From UBA10649 sp963700745 (lineage in GTDB: Bacteria; Actinomycetota; Actinomycetes; S36-B12), in assembly GCA_963700745.1 (NCBI GenBank), contig CAVOYT010000004.1, positions 1 through 64,000 of the forward strand: DNA of 64,000 bases. The letters run 5' to 3'. This document shows, one piece after another, positions 50,098-60,846 of this stretch (position 1 is its first letter; each line of letters opens with the position of its first letter). The notes beneath the pieces are model-generated. The model was not told the origin of the DNA. It saw only the letters and a program-made list of their open reading frames with translations, and made no database searches. The position numbers and the translations under genes were made by a program.

Positions 50098-50175
50098 TGG
50101 TGGGCCTAGGTGGACTTGAACCACCGACCTCTTCCTTATCAGGGAAGCGCTCTAACCAAACTGAGCTATAGGCCC
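50098..50175 (-). tRNA. tRNA-Ile (anticodon GAT)
   Basis: The minus strand reads GGGCCTA at the 5' end and TAGGCCC at the 3' end, A73 and encoded CCA. The anticodon arm CTTCC-CTGATAA-GGAAG has anticodon GAT; the D arm has the AGTTTGG-type loop and the T arm GTTCAAGTC. 78 bases with CCA. Confidence 0.97.
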
Positions 50176-50222
50176 GAACGACGGCCGAGACTACCTGACC
50201 CTCGAGAGGCAGTCGAACTCGG

Positions 50223-50615
50223 TCAGACCTCGTCCGACAGAACCAGCTCGATGCCACCGGTGAGCCCGACGGTGAGGTTGTACATCAACGCGAACAAGGT
50301 GGCGAGGAGGGAGACCAGGACGATCTCCACGGACGCGACAACGACGGCGACTCCGATCACCCTCGAGAACTCCAGGTAGCTGAGCAGATCGAATCCGGTC
50401 GTCGCACTGCCGACGATCTCGTCGATGCTGCGCGACACGGTGATGAAGACCCCCGTGGTGTCGAGCACCCACCACAGAACAGCGACCGCAACCACGATGA
50501 CGATGCCGATCGCCAGGGCCAGCATGAAGGCGGCCTTGGTGACGGACCACGGGTCGACCCGGGTGACGTAGAGCCGGGCGCGCCGAGGCGCCCGGATCCC
50601 GTCACCGCCTGTCAC
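50223..50615 (-). CDS. DUF3566 membrane protein
   Basis: Intact, 130 residues. A basic start is followed by RLYVTRVDPWSVTKAAFMLA, the entry motif of DUF3566, and two spans (IGIVIVVAVAVLWWVLDTTG and VVASVEIVLVSLLATLFALM). This family lies directly after gyrA in actinobacteria and is presumed to be a division or membrane protein without known activity. The start overlaps the gyrA stop by 4 bases. Confidence 0.93.
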   Translation of the reverse strand: MTGGDGIRAPRRARLYVTRVDPWSVTKAAFMLALAIGIVIVVAVAVLWWVLDTTGVFITVSRSIDEIVGSATTGFDLLSYLEFSRVIGVAVVVASVEIVLVSLLATLFALMYNLTVGLTGGIELVLSDEV

Positions 50616-53192
50616 TCGCCCGCCTCACCGACGTCGGGTGCACTCTCGTCGACGGGGTTCTCACCCGTCGTGTCGTTGTCCGGTGCACCGGCCTCGTCGT
50701 CCTCCTCGTCGTCCTCTGACTCCCCACCACGAGCGACCGCCACGACGGCGTCCCCCTCGGCGAGGTTCATCAGGGTGACGCCCATGGTGTCACGGCCCGA
50801 CGGACGGATCTCGCCGACACGAGTGCGGATCACCACGCCGTTCGAGGCGATGGCGAAGAGCTGATCGTTCTCGTCGCACACCATGGCGCCCACCAGAAGC
50901 CCTCGCTCCTGGACGAGCTTCATCGCCCGCACCCCGAGGATGCCGCGGCCCTTGGGTGCCCACTCCCCGATCGACGTGCGCTTGGCGTAGCCGCCATCGG
51001 TGATCGTCACGACGAAGGTGTCGGGTCGAACCACGTCCATGGCGAGCAGGGAATCGCCGCCTCGGAAACGCATCCCGATGACGCCGCTCGTCGCCCGACC
51101 CATCGGGCGCAGCGTGTCGTCATCCGCAGTGAACCGTGCCGACATCCCCTTGCGCGACACGAGCAGCAGGTCGTCGGTGTCCACGACGAGCGCCGCCGAG
51201 ATGAGTTCGTCGTCCTCCGCCAGATTGATGGCGATGATGCCGCCCTGCCGGTTCGAGTCGTACTCCGTCAGGTGCGTCTTCTTCACCATGCCCTTGCGAG
51301 TCGCCAGCACCAGGTAGTCCGACGCCGCGTAGTCGGGAATGGCCAGCACCTGGGCGATGGTCTCATCGGGCTGGAAGGCCAGCAGGTTGGCGACGTGCTG
51401 GCCACGTGCGTCGCGGCCAGCATCGGGCAGCTGGTACGCCTTCGCCCGATAGACCCGACCACGGTCCGTGAAGAACAGGATCCAGTGATGAGTCGTGCTG
51501 ACGAACATGTGCTCCACGACATCGTCCTGCCGCAGTGCCGCACCCCGCACGCCCTTGCCGCCACGACGTTGGGACCGGTAGAGCTCCGACTTCGTGCGCT
51601 TGGCGTACCCGCCAGAGGTGATCGTCACGACGACGTCTTCCTCTGCGATGAGGTCCTCATCGGTGACATCGCCGTCCCAGGCGACGAAGTCCGTGCGTCG
51701 CTCGTCCCCGTACTTCTCCGTGATCTCGGCGAGCTCCTCGGACACGATGCGAGCGCTGACGTACCTCACTGCCGAGGATGTCGTTGTAGTCGGCGATCCG
51801 CGTCATCAGGTCGTCGTACTCGTCGATGATCTTCTGGCGCTCCAGGGCCGCCAGCCTTCGCAGCTGCATGTCCAGGATCGCCGTGGACTGGACTTCGTCG
51901 ATCTCAAGCAGGTCCATCAGGCCGGCGCGTGCGTCGTCGACCGTGGCCGATGCCCGGATCAGCGCGATGACGGCGTCGAGGGCGTCGAGTGCCTTCAGGT
52001 AGCCGCGCAGGATGTGCGCGCGCTCCTCCGCCTTGCGCAGGCGGTAGGCCGTCCGACGCTGGATGACCTCGATCTGGTGGGCGATCCAGTAGCGGACGAA
52101 CTGCTCCAGCGTCAGCGTCCGGGGAACGCCGTCGACAAGGGCGAGCATGTTGGCGCCGAAGTTGTCCTGCAGCTGGGTGTGCTTGAAGAGCTGGTTCAGC
52201 ACCACCTGCGCCACGGCATCGCGCTTGAGCTCGATGATCAGGCGCATGCCGGTGCGCGACGACGAGTCGTCGCGGACATCGGCGATCCCGGTGAGCTTGC
52301 CGTCGCCCACCAGTTCCGCGATGCGCAGCAGCAGGTTGTCGGGGTTGACCTGGTACGGCAACTGGGTCACCACGAGGATCTGTCGACCCCTGGCATCCTC
52401 GTCGACCTCGACCACCGCGCGCATCGTGATGGACCCGCGGCCGGTGCGATAGGCGTCCTCGATGCCCTTGCGACCGACGATCAGCGCACCGGTGGGGAAG
52501 TCAGGCCCCTTGACGAGCTCCATGAGCGCGGCCTGGCGCTCGACGCGCTCGGCCTCCGGATTCGCGAGCAGCCACTGCGCCGCCGCCGAGATCTCGCGCA
52601 GGTTGTGCGGAGGGATGTTCGTCGCCATGCCGACGGCGATGCCGGAGCTGCCGTTGACGAGCAGGTTCGGGAACCTGCTCGGCAGGACCAGGGGCTCGAG
52701 GGTGCGGCCGTCGTAGTTGGGCCCGAAGTTGACGGTCTCCTCGTCGATGTCGCGCACCATCTCCATGGCCATCGGGGCCATGCGGCACTCGGTGTAGCGC
52801 TGGGCGGCCGGCGGGTCGTTCCCCGGGGAGCCGAAGTTGCCCTGGCCCTGCACCAGCGGGTACCTCAGCGACCACGGCTGGGCCAGGCGGACGAGGGCGT
52901 CGTAGATCGCGCTGTCACCATGCGGGTGGTAGCTGCCCATCACGTCGCCGACGACGCGGGCGCTCTTGGAGAAGTTGCGATCGGGGCGATAGCCGCCGTC
53001 ATACATCGCGTACAGGACGCGGCGATGCACCGGCTTCAGGCCGTCGCGGACGTCCGGCAGCGCGCGCGACACGATGACGGACATCGAGTAGTCGAGGTAC
53101 GAGCGCTGCATCTCCGTCTGCAGGTCGACCGGATCGATACGGCCATGCGGTCCGTGATCCACCACTTCAGTGGTGTCGATCTCGTCAGCCAC
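50612..53192 (-). CDS. gyrA: DNA gyrase subunit A
   Basis: Type II topoisomerase subunit that cuts and rejoins DNA. The catalytic tyrosine is Tyr133 in AAQRYTECRMAPMAME, and the quinolone region HPHGDSAIYDALVR has Ser94 and Asp98, the residues of sensitive enzymes. The C-terminal beta-pinwheel has the GyrA box in YRSQRRGGKGVRG. One frameshift near 51770 splits an otherwise complete frame of about 858 residues, just at the coiled-coil end. The last 50 residues are acidic (EDDEEDDEAGAPD). ATG 53192 lies 48 bases after gyrB. Confidence 0.97.
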
Positions 53193-53240
53193 GGGAGGTC
53201 TCCATCTGTCGTAGGTTCATGCGTCGGTGGCCGGTCGCGG

Positions 53241-55217
53241 CTAGATGTCGAGGAAGCGCACGTCGCGGGCGTTCTGCTGGATGAAGTTGCGTCGGGACTC
53301 GACGTCCTCGCCCATGAGGACGCTGAACATCTCGTCGGCCTGAGCCGCGTCGTCGATGGTGACCTGCTGCAGGATGCGGCGGGCCGGGTCCATCGTGGTC
53401 TCCCACAACTCGTCGGCGTTCATCTCGCCGAGGCCCTTGTACCGCTGGATCGCCTCCTCCTTCGGCAGTCGGCGGCCGGCGGCCAGGCCGGCCTCCATCA
53501 GCGCCTCGCGCTCCCGCTCGGTGTAGGCGAAGTCCGCCACCTCGCGCGACCACTTGATCTTGTACAGCGGCGGCTGAGCCAGGTACACGTAGCCCTGCTC
53601 CACCAGTGGCTTCATGAAGCGGAACAGCAGGGTCAGCAGCAGGGTCCGGATGTGCTGACCGTCAACGTCGGCATCGGCCATCAGGACGACCTTGTGGTAC
53701 CGCAGCCGATTGATGTCGAACTCGTCCTGGACCCCAGTGCCGAAGGCCGAGATGAGCGCCTGGACCTCGTTGTTCTGCAGGACCTTGTCGATGCGCGCCT
53801 TCTCGACGTTGATGATCTTCCCGCGGATCGGCAGGATCGCCTGGGTGCGCGGGTCCCGGCCCTGGCGCGCGGAGCCGCCCGCGGAGTCACCCTCGACGAT
53901 GAAGACCTCGCACTCCTCGGGCTCGCGACTCGAGCAGTCGATCAGCTTGCCCGGCATTCCCGCCCCGCCCAGCAGTCCCTTGCGGTTGCGGGCGAGGTCC
54001 CGGGCCTTGCGCGCGGCGATGCGCGCGGTGGCGGCGTTGACCGACTTCCGAGCGATCTCCTTGCCCTCGGCGGGGTTCTTCTCCAGCCACTCGCCCATCT
54101 GGTCGTTGACGACCTTCTGGACGAACGTCTTCATCTCCGTGTTGCCGAGCTTGGCCTTGGTCTGGCCCTCGAACTGGGGCTCTGCGAGCTTGACGCTGAC
54201 GATCGCGGTGAGCCCCTCGCGGATGTCGTCGCCGCTGAGGTTCGGGTCCTTCTCCTTGAGCACGTTCCATTCCCGCGCGAACTTGTTCATCAGCGAGGTG
54301 AGCGATGCTCGGAAGCCCTCCTCGTGCGTGCCGCCCTCGGTGGTGTTGATGGTGTTGGCGAACGTGTACACGGACTCCGCGTAGCTGTGGTTCCACTGCA
54401 TGGCGATCTCGGCGCTCATCCGCCGATCGTCGGTCTCGGTCTCGAAGTAGATGACGCTCGGATTGGCGACGCCCTTGCTGGCGTTGATGTGCCGGACGAA
54501 GTCCGCGATGCCGCCTTCGTAGTGGTAGCGCACGCGACGAACCTGCTCGATCTCCTCCGCCTCGACCTCGGACTCGTCCTCGAGGGCGGCGATCGCCGGC
54601 GCCCTCTCGTCGATGAGCTCAAGGGTCAGGCCCTTGTTCAGGAAGGCCATCTCCTGGAAGCGGCGGGCCAGGGTGGTGAAGTCGTAGTGGGTGGTCTCGA
54701 AGATGTCGGCATCCGCCCAGAAGGTGATCGTGGTGCCGGTGGAGGCCGTCACCTCTGCCTTCTCGAGCGGCGCCTGGGCGACCCCGCGCACGTACTTCTG
54801 CCGGTACACGTGGCCATCGCGCCCCACCTCGACGTCCAGATAGGTCGACAGCGCGTTGACGACGGACACACCCACTCCGTGCAGCCCACCGGACACCGAG
54901 TAGCCACTGCCGCCGAACTTGCCGCCGGCATGCAGGACGGTCAGGACGACCTCGATGGCCGGCTTGCCCTCACTGGCCACGATGTCCACCGGGATTCCCC
55001 GGCCGTCGTCCACGACCCGCACGCCGCCGTCGGCGAGGAGGGTCACCGTGATGGTGGTGGCGTAGCCGGCCATGGCTTCGTCGACCGAGTTGTCGACCAC
55101 CTCGTAGACCAGATGGTGCAGGCCCCGTTCGCCGGTCGACCCGATGTACATGCCGGGACGCTTGCGAACCGCGTCCAGGCCTTCGAGAACGGTGATCGCG
55201 CTGGCGTCGTAGGACAC
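53241..55217 (-). CDS. gyrB: DNA gyrase subunit B
   Basis: Intact, 658 residues. The ATPase domain has YEVVDNSVDEAMAGYATT with the catalytic glutamate region and GGKFGGSGYSVSGGLHGVGV for ATP. The toprim domain has EVFIVEGDSAGGSARQGRDP and the metal site VVLMADADVDGQHIRTLLL. The end, QQNARDVRFLDI, is the usual one. The start MSYDASAITVLEGLDAVRKR is standard. About 195 bases upstream to dciA probably hold its promoter. Confidence 0.98.
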   Translation of the reverse strand: MSYDASAITVLEGLDAVRKRPGMYIGSTGERGLHHLVYEVVDNSVDEAMAGYATTITVTLLADGGVRVVDDGRGIPVDIVASEGKPAIEVVLTVLHAGGKFGGSGYSVSGGLHGVGVSVVNALSTYLDVEVGRDGHVYRQKYVRGVAQAPLEKAEVTASTGTTITFWADADIFETTHYDFTTLARRFQEMAFLNKGLTLELIDERAPAIAALEDESEVEAEEIEQVRRVRYHYEGGIADFVRHINASKGVANPSVIYFETETDDRRMSAEIAMQWNHSYAESVYTFANTINTTEGGTHEEGFRASLTSLMNKFAREWNVLKEKDPNLSGDDIREGLTAIVSVKLAEPQFEGQTKAKLGNTEMKTFVQKVVNDQMGEWLEKNPAEGKEIARKSVNAATARIAARKARDLARNRKGLLGGAGMPGKLIDCSSREPEECEVFIVEGDSAGGSARQGRDPRTQAILPIRGKIINVEKARIDKVLQNNEVQALISAFGTGVQDEFDINRLRYHKVVLMADADVDGQHIRTLLLTLLFRFMKPLVEQGYVYLAQPPLYKIKWSREVADFAYTEREREALMEAGLAAGRRLPKEEAIQRYKGLGEMNADELWETTMDPARRILQQVTIDDAAQADEMFSVLMGEDVESRRNFIQQNARDVRFLDI

Positions 55218-55412
55218 GGCTGGCGGGCCTCCCTGGATCTTCGGTACACCGCCGGACGCGGTTGGACGTGTCTGGTCAGTCTACCGGTTCACGGTGACAT
55301 CTCCTGCCACGCCACGGGGTGTGGAGGGCATTGAGGGCCGCTCAACCCCCCTTCTGCGACCTCCCCCACGATGAGGCTCTTCCGGCAGCCTTCAGAGGCC
55401 TTCTCGGGCTGT

Positions 55413-55949
55413 CTAGCCGTACGTGTCGCGGGGTCCTCGACCCGGTACCCGGCGTGGGCCGGCACCCCAGGTGGGCGCCTGCGGGCCCCTGACGCGAATG
55501 GCGGTCACGACGCCCCTTCCGACCCGATCGTCCACCGCCCGATGCAGTTGCGGCAGCAGCAGCCGGGTCTGGGTCGCCCAGGCCGTCGACTCGGCCTGCA
55601 GGGTCAGTTCACCGTCCTGGAAGGTCACGGGAACGACGTGATCGGCGAGATCCGGTCCGACGATCTGCGCCCACTCGGACATGAGGACCGCCACCGCCGA
55701 CTGGTCCTGCCAGCCCTGCTCCGCCACCAGGCGTTCGAGCGCCGTCGACAGGGGCTGGGGATCTCGGGCATCGACCGACGACCCGGACCGGCCCGTGCGT
55801 CCCGTGGGCTTCCGGGTCGCCTTCGTCGACCGCGTCGCCCGCCTCAGTGCGGCCGTCGCGGCGGCCGCCGCCGCGTCATCGCTGTGCAGTCGTCGACGGT
55901 GGCGTCAGTCGTCGTCAGCAGTCGGGCCAGGCACCGGATCGTCAGGCAT
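55413..55949 (-). CDS. dciA: DciA (DUF721), replicative-helicase operator
   Basis: DciA loads the replicative helicase at the origin in bacteria that lack DnaC/DnaI. The conserved domain reads DQSAVAVLMSEWAQIVGPDL, followed by ADHVVPVTFQDGELTLQAES and TAWATQTRLLLPQLHRAVDD. The N-terminal third is basic and probably disordered. ATG 55949 overlaps the recF stop (TGA 55942-55944); a single-base shift soon after the start (near 55905) is needed to join the N-terminus, and another near 55720. Family and location (Rv0004 position) agree. Confidence 0.85.
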
Positions 55950-57084
55950 CGTCCACCCTCCCCTTCGTGACCATGAGCCGCCTGCCACTGAGCTCGCGCC
56001 GGGACGTCCTCGGCCACCGCCGCCGTGATGAGGACCTGTGTGCACGCCGCGACCCGTTCAGTGAGCCGGCGGCGACGGCGGCCGTCCAGCTCGGCGAAGA
56101 CGTCATCGAGGATCAGCACCGGATCGTCGCCGTCCGACCTCAGCACCTCGAAGCCGGCCAGTCGCAGGCCCAGCGCCATCGACCACGACTCGCCATGCGA
56201 GGCGAAACCCTTGGCGGGCATCCCCCGAGCTCGAGGAGGAGGTCGTCACGGTGGGGTCCGACGAGGGTGATGCCTCGGTCGAGCTCGTCGCTTCGACGTT
56301 GCTCGATTCCCCCCATGAGCAGGTCTCGCCAGATCTCCCGATCGGTCGACACCTCCACGTCCTTGCCGATCGACGGGGAGTAGCCGACGACGACGTCGGG
56401 TGCGCTGACGGCGTCGGCCCCGCCGGCGATGAGCGAGTAGGCGGCCTGCAGGTGCGGTCGGAGGTCATCGACGAGCCTGACCCGTTCAGCCGTCAGCTCA
56501 CCACCGACGGTGGCCAGCTGCTCGTCCCAGACCTCCAGCGTGCGAGCCATCTCCTGTCCTGCGGACCGACGCGCCGCCCTCGCCGACTTCAATAATGCGT
56601 TGCGCTGCTTGAGGATTCGGTCATAGTCGGACTTCACGCCCAGCATGCGAGGAGAGCGCTGGACCAGGAGATCATCGAGGAATCTGCGCCGGTCGGACGG
56701 ATCACCCTTGACCAGTGCCAAGTCCTCCGGCGCGAACACCACCGTCCGAAGCAGGCCGAGAACCTCCCGCGCGCGCGGAACTGGTGATCGATTGATCCGG
56801 GCCCGGTTCGCTCTCCCAGGGTTGATCTCGATCTCGATCAGGACGGACCGATCGTCCCTGGCGACCTCCACCCCGACGATGGCGCGCTCACTCCCGGACC
56901 GCACCAGCGGGGCATCGGTGGCGACGCGATGACTGCCGAGCAGGGATACGTATCCCACCGCCTCGACCAGGTTGGTCTTGCCCTGTCCGTTCTCACCCAG
57001 GAACGTGGTGACGCCCTTGGTGAGACTGAGGTCAGCCTCTTCGTACGACCGGAAGTCCGTCAGCCGCAGCCTCGTGACCCACAC
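55942..57084 (-). CDS. recF: RecF, DNA repair and replication ATPase
   Basis: SMC-like ATPase that helps RecO/RecR load RecA on gapped DNA. Walker A is VTTFLGENGQGKTNLVEAVG, followed by RTVVFAPEDLALVKGDPSDR and RRRFLDDLLVQRSPRM. After a shift near 56220 the C-terminal half has ASHGESWSMALGLRLAGFEV (signature) and DPVLILDDVFAELDGRRRRR (Walker B). A second shift near 56005 precedes the end, which reads SGRRLMVTKGRVDDA. About 380 residues. It starts 6 bases after dnaN. Confidence 0.94.
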
Positions 57085-57089
57085 GCGAC

Positions 57090-58221
57090 TCAGCCGGTTA
57101 GTCGAACGGGCATCAGCAGGTACTTGTAGTCGTCAAGGGCCTGCTGACTGTCGTCATCGACGCCGGTCAGCACCGCCGGACGGGTCGACTGCGTGAAGGA
57201 GAATCTCGTGGTCATCGAACCCACGGCAGCCAGTCCGTCGAGCAGGTAGGCGGGGTTGAAGGCGATGTCGATCGCATCCCCGTCCAGGGCACACTCGAGC
57301 ACTTCGACCGCCTGCGCGTCATCGCCGGCTCCCGCGCGAAGTGTCAGCTCCGCACCCTCGAACGCGAGTCGCACGGGTGTGTTGCGCTCCGCTACCAGCG
57401 CCACGCGCTTGACCGCGTCGATGAGCATCGAGGTCTCGACGTTCGCGATAGCGGACGACTCAGTCGGCAGCAGCGAACGGTACTTCGGGAACTCACCGTC
57501 GAGCAGACGCGTCGTGGTGCGACGGCCGAGACCCTCGAAGCCGATCAGTCCCTCGCCCGACCCGCCGGAAGACGAGCGCGATGACGACCTCATCCACATC
57601 GGCAAGTGATTTCGCAGTATCCGCAAGGGTTCGTGCCGGCACCAGGGCTTGAGTGGACATCGCTGGCGATTGCGGGTTCCACGCAAACTCGCGAACGGCG
57701 AGCCGGTATCGGTCGGTCGCGGCCAGCACGATCCCCGCGCCTTCGATCTCCATCCGGATGCCGGTAAGCGTGGGGAGGGTGTCGTCGCGCCCGGCGGCAA
57801 TCGCCACCTGGGCAACGGCCGAGGCGAACGACGCTCCCGAGATCGTGCCGGACGCAGTGGGCATCACCGGCAGCTGTGGGTAGTCCTCGACGGGAAGGGT
57901 CGGCAGCGTGAACGATGACCGCCCGCACGTGATCGAGAGGCGGGTCCCCTCGCTCTCCAGCAGGACTGGGGCCGGCGGGAGCGACCGGGCGATGTCGGCC
58001 AGCAGGCGCCCCGACACCAGGGTTGTTCCCTCGATGTCGACGTCCGCAGGAATCTCGACTCGTCCCGAGACCTCGTAGTCGAAGCTACTGAGGGTGAGTC
58101 CATCGGACGTAGCCGTGAGCACCAGACCCGCCAGCACCGGAAGGGACGGTCGAGATGGCAGCGTTCGGGCAGCCCAGGCCACCGAATCCGCGAGCACGTC
58201 ACGCTCGACCCGAAGCTTCAC
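57090..58221 (-). CDS. dnaN: DNA polymerase III sliding clamp (beta subunit)
   Basis: The ring that holds DNA polymerase III on DNA. The first domain begins MKLRVERDVLADSVAWAART, the second has VAQVAIAAGRDDTLPTLTGI and RYRLAVREFAWNPQ, and the third ends QALDDYKYLLMPVRLTG, the typical C-terminal MPxR. One frameshift near 57560 lies in the third-domain start (LIGFEGLGRRTTTRLLDGEF). About 377 residues. The ATG 58221 directly borders oriC. Confidence 0.96.
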
Positions 58222-58694
58222 CTTGTCCTCCAGTTCAGTGATGAGGCGTCAGTCTTACAGGAAACGCCGGGTTTGGGGTGACCGGGGACCAACTGAAGTT
58301 GTCCACCGGGAACGTGGGTGGTGGTTGTTCATTGTCATCATCTCCAGTGAAAGGTAGTAGTCGTCATAGGTGCTGTGGATGACGTGGACAACTGGCATTT
58401 GCCCTGTTCACCAGGAGTGGCGTGCGGATCCCTTCCTGTTGATGACCGGCCCGGACCTGTGCGACGCGGGTGGATAAGTGGCGTCAGGGCGACCGCCCCT
58501 GTGTACCGGACGCGGAAGTTGTCCACAGGCTGCCGTAGCCAGGTGGCTGGATAGGGCAGAGTTATCCACAGGATGTCCACTTTGTGGGGACGAAAAGTTG
58601 AACCATCTACATTCACCGCCGCCCACAATGACTATCCACAACTGGGGAAAGTATGGGGATAGAGAGAAGCAGCGGTACGGATGTGACGCACGGG
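58222..58694. other. oriC: Chromosome origin (oriC) with DnaA boxes between dnaN and dnaA
   Basis: The 473-base gap holds at least seven DnaA boxes. Exact: TTGTCCACA at 58519-58527 and TTATCCACA at 58562-58570. One mismatch: TTGTCCACC 58299-58307, TCATCCACA (minus) 58374-58382, TTGTCCACG (minus) 58383-58391, TTATCCACC (minus) 58469-58477 and CTATCCACA 58632-58640. Boxes lie on both strands, and the last is followed by AACTGGGGAAAG, which is also present at 46102. No long A/T stretch is seen; the part around 58590-58620 (GAAAAGTTGAACCATCTACA) is the least GC-rich. No coding frame is credible. Confidence 0.93.
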
Positions 58695-60143
58695 CTACAT
58701 GGTTCGAGGCTGGGACTTGATCCGGCTGGTGAGGTCGGTCACCTGGTTGAACAGGCTGCGCCGCTCGGCCATCAGTTGGCGGATCTTGCGATCGGCATGC
58801 ATGACCGTGGTGTGGTCGCGCCCACCGAAGGCCTGCCCGATCTTCGGTAGGGACAGGTCGGTCAGCTCACGGCACAGGTACATGGCGATCTGGCGAGCCG
58901 TCACGAGGACCCGCGACCGGCTCGAACCGCACAGGTCGTCGACCGTGACGCCGAAGTACTGGGCGGTGGCCGCCATGATCTGAGCGGCCGTGATCTCGGG
59001 GCCGGTCTCGGACGGGAGCAGATCCTTCAGGACGACCTCGGTGATGGCCAGGTCGACCGGTTGGCGGTTGAGGGATGCGAAAGCGGTGACGCGGATCAAC
59101 GCACCCTCGAGCTCGCGGATGTTGCTGGAGATCTTGGACGCGATGTACTCCAGCACTTCGGGTGGTGCGACGAGTCGCTCCTGGATCGTCTTCTTGCGAA
59201 GGATGGCGATTCGGGTCTCGAGGTCGGGCGGCTGGACGTCCGTGATCAGGCCCCACTCGAAGCGGGAACGCATGCGGTCCTCGAAGTCCGGGAGCTGCTT
59301 CGGTGGCAGATCGGAGGTCACGACGATCTGCTTGTTGGCATTGTGGAGAGTGTTGAAGGTGTGAAAAAACTCTTCCTGCGTCTGGACTTTTCCGCTAAGG
59401 AACTGGATGTCGTCGACCAGGAGCACGTCCACGTCGCGGTAACGGCGCTGGAAGCTGGCCGCCTTGTCGTCGCGGATGCTGTTGATGAATTCGTTCGTGA
59501 ACTCCTCCGAGCTCACGTAGCGGACGCGCGTGCCCTTGTAGAGCGTCCGGGTGTAGTGGCCGATGGCATGCAGAAGGTGTGTCTTGCCCAGGCCGGAACC
59601 GCCGTAGATGAACAACGGGTTGTACGCGCGTGCCGGCTGCTCCGCCACGGCGACCGCGGCGGCGTGGGCGAAGCGATTGCTGGATCCGATGACGAAGGTC
59701 TCGAAGGTGTACTTGTCGTTGAGTCGGCCGTCCTCGCTGCGCGTGCCGGGCGAGCCCGTTCCGGGGCGAGGCGACTCGTCGGGGCGATCACGCGGCGGCG
59801 CGACGCTGAGCCCATGACCGTCGCTGCCGTCGGCGTAGGTCGCATCCGCCACCTCGTCGGTGGTGTCCTCCAGAGCGGGGTCGATGGAGGGGTCCACCGT
59901 GACCGCCAGCCGGATCTCGCGACCGAGGGTGGCCGACAGTGCCTCCACGACCATCGGGCGCAGGCGGGTCTCGAGGACGTCCTTGGTGAACTCGTTGGGG
60001 GCCGCGATCAGCGCGGTGTCCTCCACCAGGCCCATCGGCCTGGTCAGGTTGACGAAGGCGCGCTGCTGCGGTGTCAGGCTGCCGTCGCCCAAGGTGGCGA
60101 TGGCGGTGGCCCAGACCTCGGTGAGGTCGTCGGTCGCGTCCAT
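58695..60143 (-). CDS. dnaA: Chromosomal replication initiator DnaA
   Basis: Intact, 482 residues. It melts oriC by ATP-dependent assembly on DnaA boxes. The N-terminal domain starts MDATDDLTEVWATAIATLGD. A Pro/Asp-rich linker of about 65 residues follows. The AAA+ core has YNPLFIYGGSGLGKTHLLHA (Walker A), VDVLLVDDIQFLSGKVQTQE (Walker B) and FEDRMRSRFEWGLITDVQPP. The DNA-binding domain IV signature is QAFGGRDHTTVMHADRKI. ATG 60143 is chosen over the upstream ATG 60230, which would place the coding start across a DnaA box. Confidence 0.97.
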   Translation of the reverse strand: MDATDDLTEVWATAIATLGDGSLTPQQRAFVNLTRPMGLVEDTALIAAPNEFTKDVLETRLRPMVVEALSATLGREIRLAVTVDPSIDPALEDTTDEVADATYADGSDGHGLSVAPPRDRPDESPRPGTGSPGTRSEDGRLNDKYTFETFVIGSSNRFAHAAAVAVAEQPARAYNPLFIYGGSGLGKTHLLHAIGHYTRTLYKGTRVRYVSSEEFTNEFINSIRDDKAASFQRRYRDVDVLLVDDIQFLSGKVQTQEEFFHTFNTLHNANKQIVVTSDLPPKQLPDFEDRMRSRFEWGLITDVQPPDLETRIAILRKKTIQERLVAPPEVLEYIASKISSNIRELEGALIRVTAFASLNRQPVDLAITEVVLKDLLPSETGPEITAAQIMAATAQYFGVTVDDLCGSSRSRVLVTARQIAMYLCRELTDLSLPKIGQAFGGRDHTTVMHADRKIRQLMAERRSLFNQVTDLTSRIKSQPRTM

Positions 60144-60174
60144 CGTCCCCCTGTCGTCCTCGGTATCCACACTC

Positions 60175-60183
60175 TTATCCACA
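60175..60183 (+). promoter_or_regulatory. DnaA box upstream of dnaA
   Basis: An exact TTATCCACA, 32 bases before the dnaA ATG. In many bacteria a box here lets DnaA repress its own promoter. Confidence 0.75.
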
Positions 60184-60246
60184 GATGTGGGCAGGTTGGC
60201 GACGATAGCCAGAACGCTGGAAGAGGACAAGGGTGGATGACTCGGT

Positions 60247-60276
60247 TTGACCGTACTCGCCCTCGTTCCGTAGGGT
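60247..60276 (+). promoter_or_regulatory. rpmH promoter
   Basis: TTGACC (60247-60252) and TAGGGT (60271-60276) are spaced by 18 bases, a good match to the vegetative sigma-factor consensus of actinobacteria. The rpmH start lies 68 bases downstream. Confidence 0.6.
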
Positions 60277-60343
60277 TGGGAGCCCTGCCTCGCGATCTTC
60301 CGCAGGCGGCCTTCCCCGTTCGCACGCGTCCAGGAGCCTGACC

Positions 60344-60478
60344 ATGAAGCGCACCTTCCAGCCCAACACCCGCCGTCGGGCGAAGACCCACGGCTTCCGG
60401 GCCCGGATGCACACCCGCGCCGGTCGCTCCATCCTCGCCGCCCGCCGCTCCAAGGGCCGCGAGCGCCTGTCTGCCTGA
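60344..60478 (+). CDS. rpmH: 50S ribosomal protein L34
   Basis: A complete 44-residue protein, KRTFQPNTRRRAKTHGFRAR at its N-terminus and RSKGRERLSA at its end, with the usual very high Arg/Lys content. It is too short for most gene finders but unmistakable. It is divergent from dnaA and followed after 6 bases by rnpA, the order kept in nearly all bacteria. Confidence 0.98.
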   Translation: MKRTFQPNTRRRAKTHGFRARMHTRAGRSILAARRSKGRERLSA

Positions 60479-60484
60479 TCCGGC

Positions 60485-60846
60485 ATGCTCCCCGCCGCCA
60501 ACCGGCTTCGGACCGCGGCTGACTTCCAGGACACCACCCGACGTGGCGCGAAGGCGGCCCGCGGGTCGGTCGTCGTCTACGTGCTTCGGACGGCGGATGG
60601 GTACTGTCCCGCGCGTGGGCACGGTGGTGAGCAGGAAGGTCGGCGGATCCGTGCGTCCGTCATCGCGCCGCCCGCCGTATCCGGGGTGCCATGGCTCCGC
60701 TCGTCGACACCCTCCCTGCCGGGAAGTCGCGTCGTGGTCCGAGCGCTGCCGGGAGCGGACACCGACCCGAACCTGCCTGAGAGTGTCCGCATCGCCCTCG
60801 ACGGCCGGGCTCGAGCGGTCGCAATCGGACGGGGTCGACGCCGTGA
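60485..60846 (+). CDS. rnpA: Ribonuclease P protein component
   Basis: Protein subunit of RNase P that matures tRNA 5' ends. It begins MLPAANRLRTAADFQDTTRR and continues GSVVVYVL; after shifts near 60600 and 60645 come VGTVVSRKVGGSV and the basic RNA-binding part (RHRAARRIRG) before GSRVVVRALPGADTDPN. The end is TGA 60844-60846, which overlaps the yidD start as GTGA. About 120 residues. Confidence 0.88.

Noticed and set aside
51594..55334. A 1246-codon open frame on the plus strand
   Set aside because: It lies antisense to gyrA and gyrB, which are certain. High GC with strong third-position bias makes the opposite frame stay open; the translation has no domain and is rich in Val, Leu, Asp, Arg and His, as expected of such shadows.
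55218..55412. A regulatory RNA or second origin element between gyrB and dciA
   Set aside because: I found no DnaA box, no stable long hairpin and no conserved motif; it is probably only the gyrB promoter and leader.
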